DNA of 64,000 nucleotides. It comes from Paracoccaceae bacterium. Its GTDB lineage: Bacteria > Pseudomonadota > Alphaproteobacteria > Rhodobacterales > Rhodobacteraceae. Where the stretch lies: the NCBI GenBank assembly GCA_018223125.1, contig JAAEZA010000017.1:1-64000 (forward strand). The letters are read 5' to 3'. Positions 41,332-50,373 of the stretch are shown piece by piece; position 1 is the stretch's first letter; every line of letters starts with the position of its first letter. The translations under genes and the position numbers were made by a program. A model generated the notes under the pieces. The model saw only the letters and a program-made list of their open reading frames with translations. It ran no database searches and was not told where the DNA came from.

Positions 41332-42049
41332 ATGAGAGAAAAACACGTATCCGGCGCCCCGTGGCGCAACTTCTACGGGCGCACCAAGGGCAAGGGCCTG
41401 CACCAGTCCCATGAACGCTATCTGGCGGAAGATCTGGAGGGGCTGGCCCCGAAAGGTGTGACATGGGAAGAAAACCCCGAGCGTACGCCGCTGGATCTGC
41501 AAGCCCTGTTCGGCGCGCGTCCGGTCTGGCTGGAAGTGGGCTTTGGCGGTGGCGAACACGTGGTACATGCATCAGGCCGCCAGCAATCCCGATGTGGGGA
41601 TCATCGGTTGCGAACCTTACATCAATGGCGTTGCCACCCTGCTGGGCAAGATCCGCAAGGCAGGCGTTACCAATCTGGCGGTGCATCCCGGTGATGCACG
41701 GGACATGATGGACGTGTTGCCCGAAGGCTCGATCGAGCGGGCCTTTCTGCTCTATCCCGATCCGTGGCCGAAGAAACGCCACCACCGCCGCCGCTTTGTG
41801 ACACCGGAACATCTGGACCCGCTGGCAAAATGCCTGAAGTCCGGCGCGATCTTCCGCGTTGCCACCGACATCCCCGATTACGTGCGCCAGACCATGGAGC
41901 AGATGATGAACCGGGACGATTTCGAGTGGCTGGCCGAAGGGCCGGAGGACTGGCGGAAACCGTGGTCGGACTGGATTTCCACCCGCTACGAGCAAAAAGC
42001 CCTGCGCGAAGGCCGCACGCCCCATTACATGACCTTCCGCAAACTCTGA
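41332..42049 (+). pseudogene. trmB: tRNA (guanine-N7)-methyltransferase TrmB, frameshifted
   Basis: The gene is in two frames. From 41332 it reads M-R-E-K-H-V-S-G-A-P-W-R-N-F-Y-G-R and then L-E-V-G-F-G-G-G-E-H-V-V-H, the SAM-binding motif, up to about 41568. From 41573 a different frame resumes in the family sequence Q-A-A-S-N-P-D-V-G-I-I-G-C-E-P-Y-I-N-G-V, then Y-P-D-P-W-P-K and R-F-V-T-P-E-H-L. The four bases GCAT (41569-41572) are the likely insertion; removing them, or a single one of them, restores the frame. There is no other damage. No good ribosome site precedes the ATG, and the metK terminator is 17 bases away. It may be a sequencing error or a real loss of m7G46. Confidence 0.88.
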
Positions 42050-42160
42050 CAGTGACGCAAAACCGGCCCTGCGGCTTTTGCGCTTTGCCGGTTTCCAATT
42101 CTAGACCTTGTATCCGCTGTGCGATATAGGCTGGAAAAAGAACTCGCAAAGGTGATCCGC

Positions 42161-43501
42161 ATGTCAGGCCACGGCGCCCCAATCCCGATGACATCCCGCA
42201 AGTCAGGCCCCTTGAAAGGGTCTGCTGTTATTCCCGGTGACAAATCCGTGTCCCACCGGTCGTTTATTCTCGGGGCGCTTTCGGTCGGAGAGACGAAGAT
42301 CACCGGCCTGCTGGAAGGTCAGGATGTTCTGGACACAGGCAAGGCGATGGCAGCTTTCGGGGCGGAAGTAACGCGCACCGGCGAACAGGCGTGGTCTGTG
42401 CATGGTGTGGGTGTGGGCGGCTTTGCCGAACCGGATGATGTAATTGATTGCGGCAATGCCGGCACGGGCGTGCGGCTTATCATGGGGGCAATGGCCACCA
42501 CGCCGATCAATGCCACCTTTACCGGCGATGCCAGCCTGCGGTCCCGTCCGATGGGCCGGATCACCGATCCGCTGTCCCTGTTCGGGGCGCAGGCAGTCGG
42601 GCGTCAGAACGGCTTTCTGCCGCTGACACTGGTGGGTGCAAAAAATCCGGTTCCGGTGCGTTATACCAGCCCCCATGCCTCGGCACAGATCAAATCCGCG
42701 GTGCTGCTGGCAGGCCTGAACACGCCGGGCGAAACGGTCCTGATTGAAAAGGAAGCCACCCGCGACCATTCCGAACGGATGCTGCGCGGCTTTGGCGCAC
42801 AGATCGAAACCGTAAAAACCGGTGAGGGGTATGAGATCACCCTTCAGGGCCAGCCGGAACTGAAGGCGCAGACAATTGCTGTGCCCCGCGACCCGAGTTC
42901 TGCCGCCTTTCCGGTCTGCGCGGCGCTGATTGTAGAAGGGTCAGAGGTCCTGCTGCCCAATATCGGGCTTAATCCCACACGCGCCGGACTTCTGGATACA
43001 CTGGTGGAAATGGGCGCGGACATTGCCTTTGAAAACCGCCGCGAGGAAGGCGGAGAGCCTGTGGCGGACCTGCGGGTGAAAGCCTCCGGTCTTACAGGCA
43101 TCGAAGTCCCCCCTGCCCGTGCGCCCAGCATGATCGACGAATACCCGATCCTGTCCGTCGTAGCAGCCTTTGCCAAGGGCAAGACCGTTATGCGCGGTAT
43201 TGCCGAACTGCGGGTCAAGGAATGCGACCGCATTGACGCAATGGCCCGCGGGCTGGAAGCCATGGGCGTCACCGTGGAAGAAGGGCCGGACTATATGATT
43301 GTTCACGGGATGGAAGGTGATGTGCCCGGGGGCGGCACCGCCAGGACATTCCTTGATCACCGGATCGCCATGTCTTTCCTCTGTCTCGGAATGGCCAGCG
43401 CCAAACCGGTTTGCATTGACGACGGGGGCGCGATTGCAACAAGCTTCCCGATTTTTGAAGATTTGATGAACAATCTCGGGGCGGCGATTTCGCGCGACTG
43501 A
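42161..43501 (+). CDS. aroA: 3-phosphoshikimate 1-carboxyvinyltransferase AroA (EPSP synthase, class II-like)
   Basis: A 446-residue enzyme of the shikimate pathway that condenses shikimate-3-phosphate with phosphoenolpyruvate. Class II markers G-D-K-S, S-A-Q-I-K, R-D-H-S-E-R and N-P-T-R are all present. The loop that normally reads N-A-A-T-G in class II is N-A-G-T-G, with Gly101. The C-terminal D-H-R-I-A-M-S-F is conserved. Start is ATG 42161; another in-frame ATG lies nine codons later. It is followed by cmk. Confidence 0.94.
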   Translation: MSGHGAPIPMTSRKSGPLKGSAVIPGDKSVSHRSFILGALSVGETKITGLLEGQDVLDTGKAMAAFGAEVTRTGEQAWSVHGVGVGGFAEPDDVIDCGNAGTGVRLIMGAMATTPINATFTGDASLRSRPMGRITDPLSLFGAQAVGRQNGFLPLTLVGAKNPVPVRYTSPHASAQIKSAVLLAGLNTPGETVLIEKEATRDHSERMLRGFGAQIETVKTGEGYEITLQGQPELKAQTIAVPRDPSSAAFPVCAALIVEGSEVLLPNIGLNPTRAGLLDTLVEMGADIAFENRREEGGEPVADLRVKASGLTGIEVPPARAPSMIDEYPILSVVAAFAKGKTVMRGIAELRVKECDRIDAMARGLEAMGVTVEEGPDYMIVHGMEGDVPGGGTARTFLDHRIAMSFLCLGMASAKPVCIDDGGAIATSFPIFEDLMNNLGAAISRD

Positions 43502-43572
43502 CGGAACCGATCGGGATCGCGGCTTGCTAAAAGGGGGCCGCGTGATCTACTCAGGTAGAAAAGGGATGTGTT

Positions 43573-44199
43573 ATGAGCTTTATCGTGGCAATCGACGGCC
43601 CTGCGGCGGCAGGCAAGGGAACGGTCTCCAAGGCGGTTGCAGCCCATTTCGGCTTTGCGCATCTGGACACGGGCCTGCTTTATCGCGCTGTCGGACGCGC
43701 CGCACTGGCCAGCATCGGACCCTCGCTTGATCCCGAACAGGTGATCGAACTGTCCAAAGATTTGAAACCCGAAGATCTGGAGCGCAGCGATCTGCGCACG
43801 GCCGCTGTGGCCCAAGCCGCCAGCAAGGTGGCGGCAATTCCCGAAGTGCGGCAAAACCTTGTGGCTTTCCAGCGGGAGTTCGCAAATCGCAGCGGCGGGG
43901 CTGTTCTGGACGGGCGGGACATCGGCACGGTCATCTGCCCCGACGCGGATGTGAAGCTTTTTGTTACCGCCAGCACCGAACGCCGCGCCGAACGGCGGTT
44001 CAAAGAACTGGAAGAACGGGGCGAGGACACCAGCTATGAAGGGGTTCTGGCGGATGTAATCGCACGGGACAAACGGGACAGCGAGCGGGAATCCGCGCCG
44101 CTGGTTGCATCGGAAGATGCGCATCTTCTGGACACCTCGGACATGACCATCGCAGAGGCCGTGGCCGAAGCAATCGCCATTATCGACGCCAAACGCTAA
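43573..44199 (+). CDS. cmk: Cytidylate kinase Cmk
   Basis: A 208-residue kinase for CMP and dCMP. Its P-loop is [17 protein letters not shown], followed by [10 protein letters not shown] and [14 protein letters not shown], and R-D-x-R-D-S-E-R near the end (seen as R-D-K-R-D-S-E-R). GGGATG precedes the ATG. It normally precedes rpsA, but here two opposite-strand genes intervene. Confidence 0.95.
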   Translation: MSFIVAIDGPAAAGKGTVSKAVAAHFGFAHLDTGLLYRAVGRAALASIGPSLDPEQVIELSKDLKPEDLERSDLRTAAVAQAASKVAAIPEVRQNLVAFQREFANRSGGAVLDGRDIGTVICPDADVKLFVTASTERRAERRFKELEERGEDTSYEGVLADVIARDKRDSERESAPLVASEDAHLLDTSDMTIAEAVAEAIAIIDAKR

Positions 44200-44218
44200 T
44201 CTGCGATCAAGCCGGTTT

Positions 44219-44740
44219 CTACTGGCAGTCGTTTTCCGCCCAGGCCTTAAGATGCAGCTTCAACGCTCCGCCATAGGGATGCTGTTTTTTCAACGCATCC
44301 TGCGCGGACTCCGGTAAATAACGTTTTGCCTGATCGCAAAGATCCGCCCGTTGCCACTGGTGACAGGTGGAACAGGCTTTGCCTTTCCACAGTTGTTCAG
44401 GAAGGCCTTCAATTGGTGGAAACAGGGGAGAACCTTCAATAAGTTGCTCCAGCGTCAGCCCCTCTACATCCGGCCCGCCCGAAGTCAGAGGTGTGGAATA
44501 CACCACTGGCGGCGCCGGTTCCTCAACCACTTGTGCATCAGCCGGTTCCGGTTCGGCTTCTTCTTGCTCCGATACCGGTTCTTGCGCAGGGGTATCGCCG
44601 CCGACAATCTCAAGGGCGGCGTATTTCCGAATGTCTGCAACCGGTGCCGGTTTGCGAATTGGCTCTACCGACAGGGCCGCAAAAACAGCACCGGATGACA
44701 GGATCAGTCCCAGCGCCACAACGAAACCAGTTATTCTCAT
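44219..44740 (-). CDS. Exported protein with a single haem c motif
   Basis: A 173-residue exported protein. A signal peptide (about residues 1-22, ending A-V-F-A-A) is followed by a Pro/Glu-rich linker of about 60 residues (E-P-V-S-E-Q-E-E-A-E-P-E-P-A) and a compact C-terminal domain with C-S-T-C-H (Cys123, Cys126, His127) in K-A-C-S-T-C-H-Q-W. Two further Cys (135, 172) could form a disulfide. The domain is too short for a typical cytochrome c fold. The start overlaps the stop of the YceI-OmpA fusion gene by four bases, so the two are coupled. Function unknown. Confidence 0.72.
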   Translation of the reverse strand: MRITGFVVALGLILSSGAVFAALSVEPIRKPAPVADIRKYAALEIVGGDTPAQEPVSEQEEAEPEPADAQVVEEPAPPVVYSTPLTSGGPDVEGLTLEQLIEGSPLFPPIEGLPEQLWKGKACSTCHQWQRADLCDQAKRYLPESAQDALKKQHPYGGALKLHLKAWAENDCQ

Positions 44741-45831
44741 TCAGTCGCACCCTTAATCACGCGAAATTCGATCCGGCGGTTTTTCCAGCGTCCCTTGGAG
44801 GTGCTGTTGTCTGCTTTCGGCTGGCTCTCGCCGTAACCCGCACTGGTGAGATTTTCCGCCGGTACTCCCTTGTCTACCAGATTGCGCAAGACCGAAGCTG
44901 CGCGACGTTCCGAAAGGCGCATGTTTGCGGCATCCGACCCTACACTATCGGTATGCCCGCCGACCTCTACCACCATGTCAGGGCAGCGTTTTACGATGTC
45001 TGCAATGCTGACAAGGAAGGGCTCGCTTTTGCCGTCAAGTCGCGCAGAGCCTGACTTGAAATAGGTGTTGTTCGAGCGGGACAGGATCTCGAACCGCCCG
45101 ATGCAGGCTTCGGCAGAAAAATTCCCCGTCGGTTCCAGCGCAACCTGTGCCGGTTGTTCCGGTTCCGTCTGGCTTTCAGGCGCGCTTGCAGGCGCAGTGG
45201 TCCCCTGAACCGCGTTTCTGGCGAATACAAAGTCGAAGGTGACAGTAGCCGAAGGGATAATATCCACATTCGCGGCATCTTCCAGCTTCTCTACACCGCC
45301 TGTCAGATTGAAATCCGATGCAGCAACGGAAATAGGCGTCTTGGTGGCAACTGAAACCAGATCGTCACTTATCAACGTCACAACCACATCCGCTGTCGCC
45401 TCTTTTTGTACGCCGTGCAAATCAAGCGAATAGGGCAGCGACAGGGTCTTGCGCCGCACGGTCGGCAGGTCGGACAGTTGCGCCGGATCAAGCCGCGCCG
45501 TGATGACGGCTTCAGGATACTGGAAGCTTTCAAAGAAAAGGAACCGCATCCGCACGTTACGCAAGTCAATCTTGGTATCCACGCTTTCCAGCATAACCGT
45601 CACCGTGGCATCACCGGTTTGCGTAATGGCCCCCGTAAAGGTCGCAAAACTGCTGCTTTCAACCACGGTCTGGTTCTTGACCGACTGGAAATCCAGCGAC
45701 GACTGGTCGTTCTTCAGGGTCCAGCCGCCTGCGAATGGATCTGTCTGCGCTTGCGCGGGAAGAACTGCCGCACAGAAAGCGGCGGTTGCAATGATTGCAC
45801 GCAGCCTGTTTCCGAATAAAGAGGTGCCCAT
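44737..45831 (-). CDS. Exported YceI-like/OmpA fusion protein
   Basis: A 364-residue envelope protein. The signal peptide ends in L-P-A-Q-A-Q. Residues about 30-205 resemble the YceI lipocalin-like fold (W-T-L-K-N-D-Q-S-S-L-D-F-Q-S-V-K-N, and I-D-L-R-N-V-R-M-R-F-L-F-F-E), which binds isoprenoid lipids in relatives. A linker rich in Pro/Glu joins it to a C-terminal OmpA domain (G-G-H-T-D-S-V-G, N-M-R-L-S-E-R-R-A, W-K-N-R-R-I-E-F) that binds peptidoglycan. The two domains are usually separate proteins. The gene is coupled to the monohaem protein by a stop/start overlap, and lies opposite to cmk and rpsA. Confidence 0.8.
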   Translation of the reverse strand: MGTSLFGNRLRAIIATAAFCAAVLPAQAQTDPFAGGWTLKNDQSSLDFQSVKNQTVVESSSFATFTGAITQTGDATVTVMLESVDTKIDLRNVRMRFLFFESFQYPEAVITARLDPAQLSDLPTVRRKTLSLPYSLDLHGVQKEATADVVVTLISDDLVSVATKTPISVAASDFNLTGGVEKLEDAANVDIIPSATVTFDFVFARNAVQGTTAPASAPESQTEPEQPAQVALEPTGNFSAEACIGRFEILSRSNNTYFKSGSARLDGKSEPFLVSIADIVKRCPDMVVEVGGHTDSVGSDAANMRLSERRAASVLRNLVDKGVPAENLTSAGYGESQPKADNSTSKGRWKNRRIEFRVIKGATE

Positions 45832-46235
45832 GGTGAAAACCTTACGAATTGGACTGAAATTGAACTTATTTGGGTATTAATTACAGAAACCCTACGTCAG
45901 ATTGCGTTTTGACACAACGGTTTGAAAAGGTCGGGCGTTTCGCGCCCCGTCACTTTAAACTTGGTATTCTGTAGCAGCGCGCAAGGGGCAAAACCCTGCT
46001 GTACAAGGGGATTGGGCCGCTTTTCCCTTGTAGAACGGAGAAATCTCATCTATAGCGCGGGCAATCACGACAAGTGGTGGCGGAAACAACGCCGACGGGA
46101 AGAGCAGGGCTGGACGTACTCCGGCCCTTTGTGTGTTTGAGCAATTCCCGTTTCGCTGAACGTGAGAAACGAAACCCAAAGACCCGTGGGACCAACCGCG
46201 CGGCCAGTAAAATGACGCAAAAAGGAAACGCATAT
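45832..46235 (+). promoter_or_regulatory. 404-base rpsA leader and shared upstream region
   Basis: The gap between the YceI-OmpA gene (minus) and rpsA (plus) holds no gene I can support. A hairpin GGGCTGGA-CGTAC-TCCGGCCC lies at 46107-46127, followed by a T-rich stretch. The frame of rpsA is open back to a GTG at 46074, but the AAAGGAAAC site before ATG 46236 marks the real start. Such a long leader ahead of ribosomal protein S1 may be regulatory. Confidence 0.5.
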
Positions 46236-47918
46236 ATGAGCGCTAACGCGACAATGGAAGACTTCGAAGCCCTCTTGGCTGAGAGCTTTGAAATTGACAC
46301 ACCGGACGAGGGTTCGGTTGTTAAAGGGACTGTTCTGGCAATCGAAGCCGGTCAGGCCATCATCGACATCGGCTACAAAATGGAAGGCCGTGTTGATCTT
46401 AAAGAATTTGCAGCACCGGGTCAGGCTCCTGAAATCGAAGTCGGCGACAGCGTAGAGGTTTACCTCGAGCGCGTTGAAAACGCCCGCGGCGAAGCTGTTA
46501 TCTCCCGTGACAAGGCCCGTCGCGAAGAAGCATGGGACCGTCTGGAAAAAGCCTACGAAGCAGAAGAGCGTGTTGAAGGCGCAATCTTCGGCCGCGTCAA
46601 AGGCGGTTTCACTGTGGATCTGGGCGGCGCTGTTGCGTTCTTGCCAGGCTCCCAAGTAGACGTACGCCCTGTACGCGATGCCGGCCCTCTGATGGGTATG
46701 GCACAGCCGTTCCAAATCCTGAAAATGGACCGTCGTCGTGGCAACATCGTTGTGTCCCGTCGCGCCATTCTCGAAGAGTCCCGTGCTGAACAGCGTGCGG
46801 AAATCGTTGGCAACCTGTCCGAAGGCGAAACCGTTGACGGTGTCGTCAAGAACATCACCGAATACGGTGCGTTCGTTGATCTGGGCGGCGTAGACGGTCT
46901 GCTGCACGTCACAGACATGGCTTGGCGTCGTGTGAACCACCCGTCCGAGATCCTGACAATCGGCGAGACCATCAAGGTTCAGGTTATCAAGATCAACAAA
47001 GAGACACACCGTATCTCTTTGGGCATGAAGCAACTGCAGGACGATCCTTGGGGCGACGTGGAAGCACGCTACCCGCTGGAATCCGTACACAAGGGCCGCG
47101 TTACAAACATCACCGACTACGGTGCATTTGTAGAGCTGGAAGCCGGTGTCGAAGGTCTGGTGCACGTGTCCGAAATGTCCTGGACCAAGAAAAACGTACA
47201 TCCGGGCAAAATCGTGTCCACTTCGCAGGAAGTAGACGTGATGGTTCTGGAAATCGACAGCGTAAAACGCCGTGTATCCCTTGGCCTGAAACAAACTCAG
47301 GGCAACCCGTGGGAGAACTTCGAAACTGCATTCCCAATCGGCACAGAAGTTGAAGGTGAAGTTAAGAACATCACTGAATTCGGTCTGTTTGTCGGTCTGG
47401 AAGGCGACATCGACGGCATGGTTCACCTGTCCGATCTGGATTGGGACCGTTCCGGCGAAGAAGCGATGGCTGACTACTCCAAAGGCGATATCGTCAAGGC
47501 TGTTGTCACCGACATCGACGCCGAGAAAGAGCGTATCTCCCTGTCGATCAAAGCCCTGGACGGTGATCCGTTCGCAGATGCAACAGCCGGCGTTAAGCGC
47601 GGTGCTGTGGTAACTGTGACCGTGACCTCCATCGAGGACGGCGGCATCGAGGTTGAGTATGATGGCATGAAATCCTTCATCCGTCGTTCCGACCTGTCCC
47701 GTGATCGTGCCGAGCAACGCCCGGAGCGGTTCAGCGTTGGCGACAAGGTAGACGCACGCGTTACCAACATCGACAAATCCTCCCGTCGCCTTGGTCTGTC
47801 GATCAAAGCACGCGAGATTGCAGAAGAGAAAGAAGCAGTACAACAGTACGGTTCTTCGGACTCCGGCGCGTCTCTCGGGGATATCCTCGGTGCGGCCCTC
47901 AAAGGCCAGGACGACTGA
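46236..47918 (+). CDS. rpsA: 30S ribosomal protein S1 RpsA
   Basis: A 560-residue protein with six S1 repeats that guides mRNA to the ribosome. Repeats are visible as V-K-N-I-T-E-Y-G-A-F-V-D-L, V-T-N-I-T-D-Y-G-A-F-V-E-L and V-K-N-I-T-E-F-G-L-F-V-G-L, each followed by G-L-L-H-V or a relative. Codon use here is strongly biased, as in highly expressed genes, against neighbours. Start ATG 46236 with AAAGGAAAC just upstream. Confidence 0.97.
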   Translation: MSANATMEDFEALLAESFEIDTPDEGSVVKGTVLAIEAGQAIIDIGYKMEGRVDLKEFAAPGQAPEIEVGDSVEVYLERVENARGEAVISRDKARREEAWDRLEKAYEAEERVEGAIFGRVKGGFTVDLGGAVAFLPGSQVDVRPVRDAGPLMGMAQPFQILKMDRRRGNIVVSRRAILEESRAEQRAEIVGNLSEGETVDGVVKNITEYGAFVDLGGVDGLLHVTDMAWRRVNHPSEILTIGETIKVQVIKINKETHRISLGMKQLQDDPWGDVEARYPLESVHKGRVTNITDYGAFVELEAGVEGLVHVSEMSWTKKNVHPGKIVSTSQEVDVMVLEIDSVKRRVSLGLKQTQGNPWENFETAFPIGTEVEGEVKNITEFGLFVGLEGDIDGMVHLSDLDWDRSGEEAMADYSKGDIVKAVVTDIDAEKERISLSIKALDGDPFADATAGVKRGAVVTVTVTSIEDGGIEVEYDGMKSFIRRSDLSRDRAEQRPERFSVGDKVDARVTNIDKSSRRLGLSIKAREIAEEKEAVQQYGSSDSGASLGDILGAALKGQDD

Positions 47919-47945
47919 TAAGAGAGTTTCACGTTGGGAACTGAA

Positions 47946-48863
47946 ATGACTGGTTTTGAACGTGATTTCTACGAGGAGCGGCGCCGCAAGTGGCGCCGCT
48001 CTGCTTTCTGGCGCGGTGTCTTTGCCACACTGGGCCTGCTGGCTGCCCTGATCGCCCTGTTGGTCTGGCTGTCCGGCACCCCCCGTTTTTCCGATCATAT
48101 CGCCCATATCGACCTGACCGGCGTGATCTACGACGACCCGCTGATGGATGAAACTCTACGCATGGTAGAAGAATCCGACAGCGTTAAAGCCCTGATCCTG
48201 AGCATCAGCAGTCCGGGTGGCACCACCGTCGGCTCCGAAGCACTGTTCGAGCGGCTCCGTAAAATCGCCGCGGTCAAACCCGTTGTCTCGGTCCTTGGCG
48301 AAGTGGCCGCTTCGGGCGGCTATATCGCAGCACTTGGCAGCGATTACATCATAGCACGCGGGAATACCGTCACCGGATCCATCGGCGTCATTATGGAATA
48401 CCCCGATGTGACAGACCTGATGGCTACCCTTGGCATCAATATGCAGACCATCCGCTCCTCCGAACTGAAGGCGGACCTGACACCTTACCGCAAGGCCAGC
48501 CCCGAAGGGCTCGCCGCGGAGCAGCAGTTGATCGACGAAAGCTATAGATGGTTTCGCGGATTGGTTGAGGAACGCCGCAATTTAACCGGCGCCGCACTGG
48601 ACCGGGTTGCGGACGGGCGGGTTTTTACGGGACGTGTTGCCCTTGAACTGGGCTTGATAGATGCCATCGGCGGCTTTGATGAAGCAACGCAATATATTGA
48701 TTCGCTCGATTCGGTCGAAGAGGGTCTTCCGGTTGATCCCTACACGCCAGACTATCAGGAGAGTGGATTTTTCGCTCCGGTCGGAAAATTTCTCGCCAAA
48801 AACGGCATGTTAGAGCGGTTTTCAGCCCAATCAGGGCCACGGCTCTATTCCATCGCAAAGTAA
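47946..48863 (+). CDS. sppA: Signal peptide peptidase SppA (S49)
   Basis: A 305-residue short-form S49 protease. One N-terminal helix (about residues 20-42) anchors it. The catalytic Ser is in A-A-S-G-G-Y-I-A-A and the Lys in T-P-Y-R-K-A-S-P. The motif G-S-I-G-V-I is also present. It digests leftover signal peptides in the membrane. I choose ATG 47946 with GGGAA upstream; a TTG four codons earlier is possible. It is 27 bases after rpsA. Confidence 0.9.
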   Translation: MTGFERDFYEERRRKWRRSAFWRGVFATLGLLAALIALLVWLSGTPRFSDHIAHIDLTGVIYDDPLMDETLRMVEESDSVKALILSISSPGGTTVGSEALFERLRKIAAVKPVVSVLGEVAASGGYIAALGSDYIIARGNTVTGSIGVIMEYPDVTDLMATLGINMQTIRSSELKADLTPYRKASPEGLAAEQQLIDESYRWFRGLVEERRNLTGAALDRVADGRVFTGRVALELGLIDAIGGFDEATQYIDSLDSVEEGLPVDPYTPDYQESGFFAPVGKFLAKNGMLERFSAQSGPRLYSIAK

Positions 48864-48928
48864 ATTCTGTAAAGTCGTACCCAAGCAGAGCCACAAAAAG
48901 GCCGCACCTTTTGGGAGGACTGAAGTCT

Positions 48929-49210
48929 ATGATACGTTCCGAATTAGTAGATAAAATTGCAGAAGCGAACCCGCACCTTTACCAGCGGGACGTCGAACGC
49001 ATCGTGTCTACAGTGTTCAACGAAATCATCGAGGCGCTTGCCAACGGCGACCGTGTGGAACTGCGCGGGTTCGGCGCATTTTCGGTCAAGAAACGGGACG
49101 CTCGGATTGGCCGCAACCCCCGCACCGGAGAATCCGTGCAGGTGGAAGAGAAACACGTTCCCTTCTTCAAAACCGGCAAATTGCTGCGTGACCGTCTGAA
49201 CGGCGGCTGA
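48929..49210 (+). CDS. ihfB: Integration host factor subunit beta IhfB
   Basis: A 93-residue DNA-bending protein of the HU/IHF family. The arm region [22 protein letters not shown] is intact. It partners IhfA. Start ATG at 48929 gives the family length, with GGGAGG about ten bases upstream. It follows sppA, as in related genomes. Confidence 0.94.
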   Translation: MIRSELVDKIAEANPHLYQRDVERIVSTVFNEIIEALANGDRVELRGFGAFSVKKRDARIGRNPRTGESVQVEEKHVPFFKTGKLLRDRLNGG

Positions 49211-49319
49211 TGCCTTTCGTCGCGTGTGCGGCGGGTCTTCTCAGGCTATAAAGCGATAAAGTCAGGTTGCATTTATTCCTGTTGGGATTAGGTGTGTCCT
49301 ATTGCAGGAGTATTGACCC

Positions 49320-49664
49320 ATGATGCGTTACATCCGTTATCTTTTTCTTGCCGTCATAGGCGTTTGTCTGATTGTGGTGGCGCTCGCCAACCGCTCCCCC
49401 GTGACCTTGCGGGTAATGCCGGATGAACTGGCTTCTGTCTTTCAACTTTCCGGTAGCGTCACCCTTCCCCTGTTTCTCGTCATCTTTATGGGGATCGTCG
49501 TCGGCTTGCTGATCGGTTTTGTCTGGGAATGGATGCGGGAATTCAAATACCGCAATGATCTGTCCAAAAAGGGCAAGGAACTGCACCGTCTGGAGCGGGA
49601 AAACAAGGTTCTCAAGGCGAAATCCGGCGAAGGCACGGATGATGTGCTTGCCCTGATCGAGTAA
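49320..49664 (+). CDS. LapA-family (DUF1049) membrane protein
   Basis: A 114-residue protein with two membrane helices (about residues 6-24 and 47-70) and a charged C-terminal coiled-coil-like tail ([19 protein letters not shown]). This fits the lipopolysaccharide-assembly LapA/DUF1049 group. It lies five bases before trpF. The start could be either of two adjacent ATG codons. Confidence 0.8.
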   Translation: MMRYIRYLFLAVIGVCLIVVALANRSPVTLRVMPDELASVFQLSGSVTLPLFLVIFMGIVVGLLIGFVWEWMREFKYRNDLSKKGKELHRLERENKVLKAKSGEGTDDVLALIE

Positions 49665-49669
49665 CAGAC

Positions 49670-50302
49670 ATGCCAGTTAAAATTTGCGGGATTACCACGC
49701 GGGATTCTCTGGACGCTGTTGCCTCTGCCGGCGCGGCTTATGTCGGCTTTGTCTTTTTTGCGAAATCTCCGCGAAATGTTGACATTCCCACCGCGCGCGA
49801 ACTCGCCCTCGCAGTGCCTGAAGGGGTGTGCAAAGTGGCCCTGACGGTGAACGCAACGGACGCTGAACTCGATGCCATTCTTGCAGAGGTGCCCATTGAC
49901 ATGCTGCAACTTCACGGCAGGGAAACACCGGAGCGCGTTACAGAGGTCAAAGCCCGCTACGGCCTGCCGGTAATGAAGGCGGTGGGCGTGGCCGATGCCG
50001 ATGACCTGCCCGCCTTGAATGAATATGCCCGTGTGGCCGATCAGTTGCTGGTGGATGCCAAGCCCCCAAAGACCGCCGATCTGCCAGGGGGCAACGGACT
50101 GTCCTTTGACTGGTCGCTGATTGCAGGGCGCCGCTGGGCTGTGCCGTGGATGCTGGCCGGAGGTCTTAACCCTGAAAACGTCGCGCTGGCGATGCAAATG
50201 ACAGGGGCGCGTCAGGTGGATGTCTCAAGCGGCGTCGAATCCGCGCCGGGCGTCAAGGACAGCGCAAGAATTGCAGTTTTCTGCAAGGCTGCTGCGGCCT
50301 GA
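49670..50302 (+). CDS. trpF: Phosphoribosylanthranilate isomerase TrpF
   Basis: A 210-residue beta/alpha barrel that isomerises phosphoribosylanthranilate in tryptophan synthesis. The N-terminal K-I-C-G-I-T (catalytic Cys) and the phosphate loop ending [12 protein letters not shown] are conserved. It precedes trpB by way of an inserted Asp-box gene. Confidence 0.94.
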   Translation: MPVKICGITTRDSLDAVASAGAAYVGFVFFAKSPRNVDIPTARELALAVPEGVCKVALTVNATDAELDAILAEVPIDMLQLHGRETPERVTEVKARYGLPVMKAVGVADADDLPALNEYARVADQLLVDAKPPKTADLPGGNGLSFDWSLIAGRRWAVPWMLAGGLNPENVALAMQMTGARQVDVSSGVESAPGVKDSARIAVFCKAAAA

Positions 50303-50373
50303 TCCGCAGTGGTCTGTTTTCAAACTGCCACGGTCCAATTCTGTGCTAGTCTCCACGGCGGAGGAGGCACATT

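Noticed and set aside
43515-43547. Inverted repeat GATCGCGGC/GCCGCGTGATC between aroA and cmk
   Set aside because: Loop is long and no T-run or known leader is present; likely chance in GC-rich DNA.
46065-48107. A 680-codon open frame antisense to rpsA
   Set aside because: It mirrors the strongly biased codon use of rpsA on the other strand, has no ribosome site and no recognisable domains; rpsA itself is certain.
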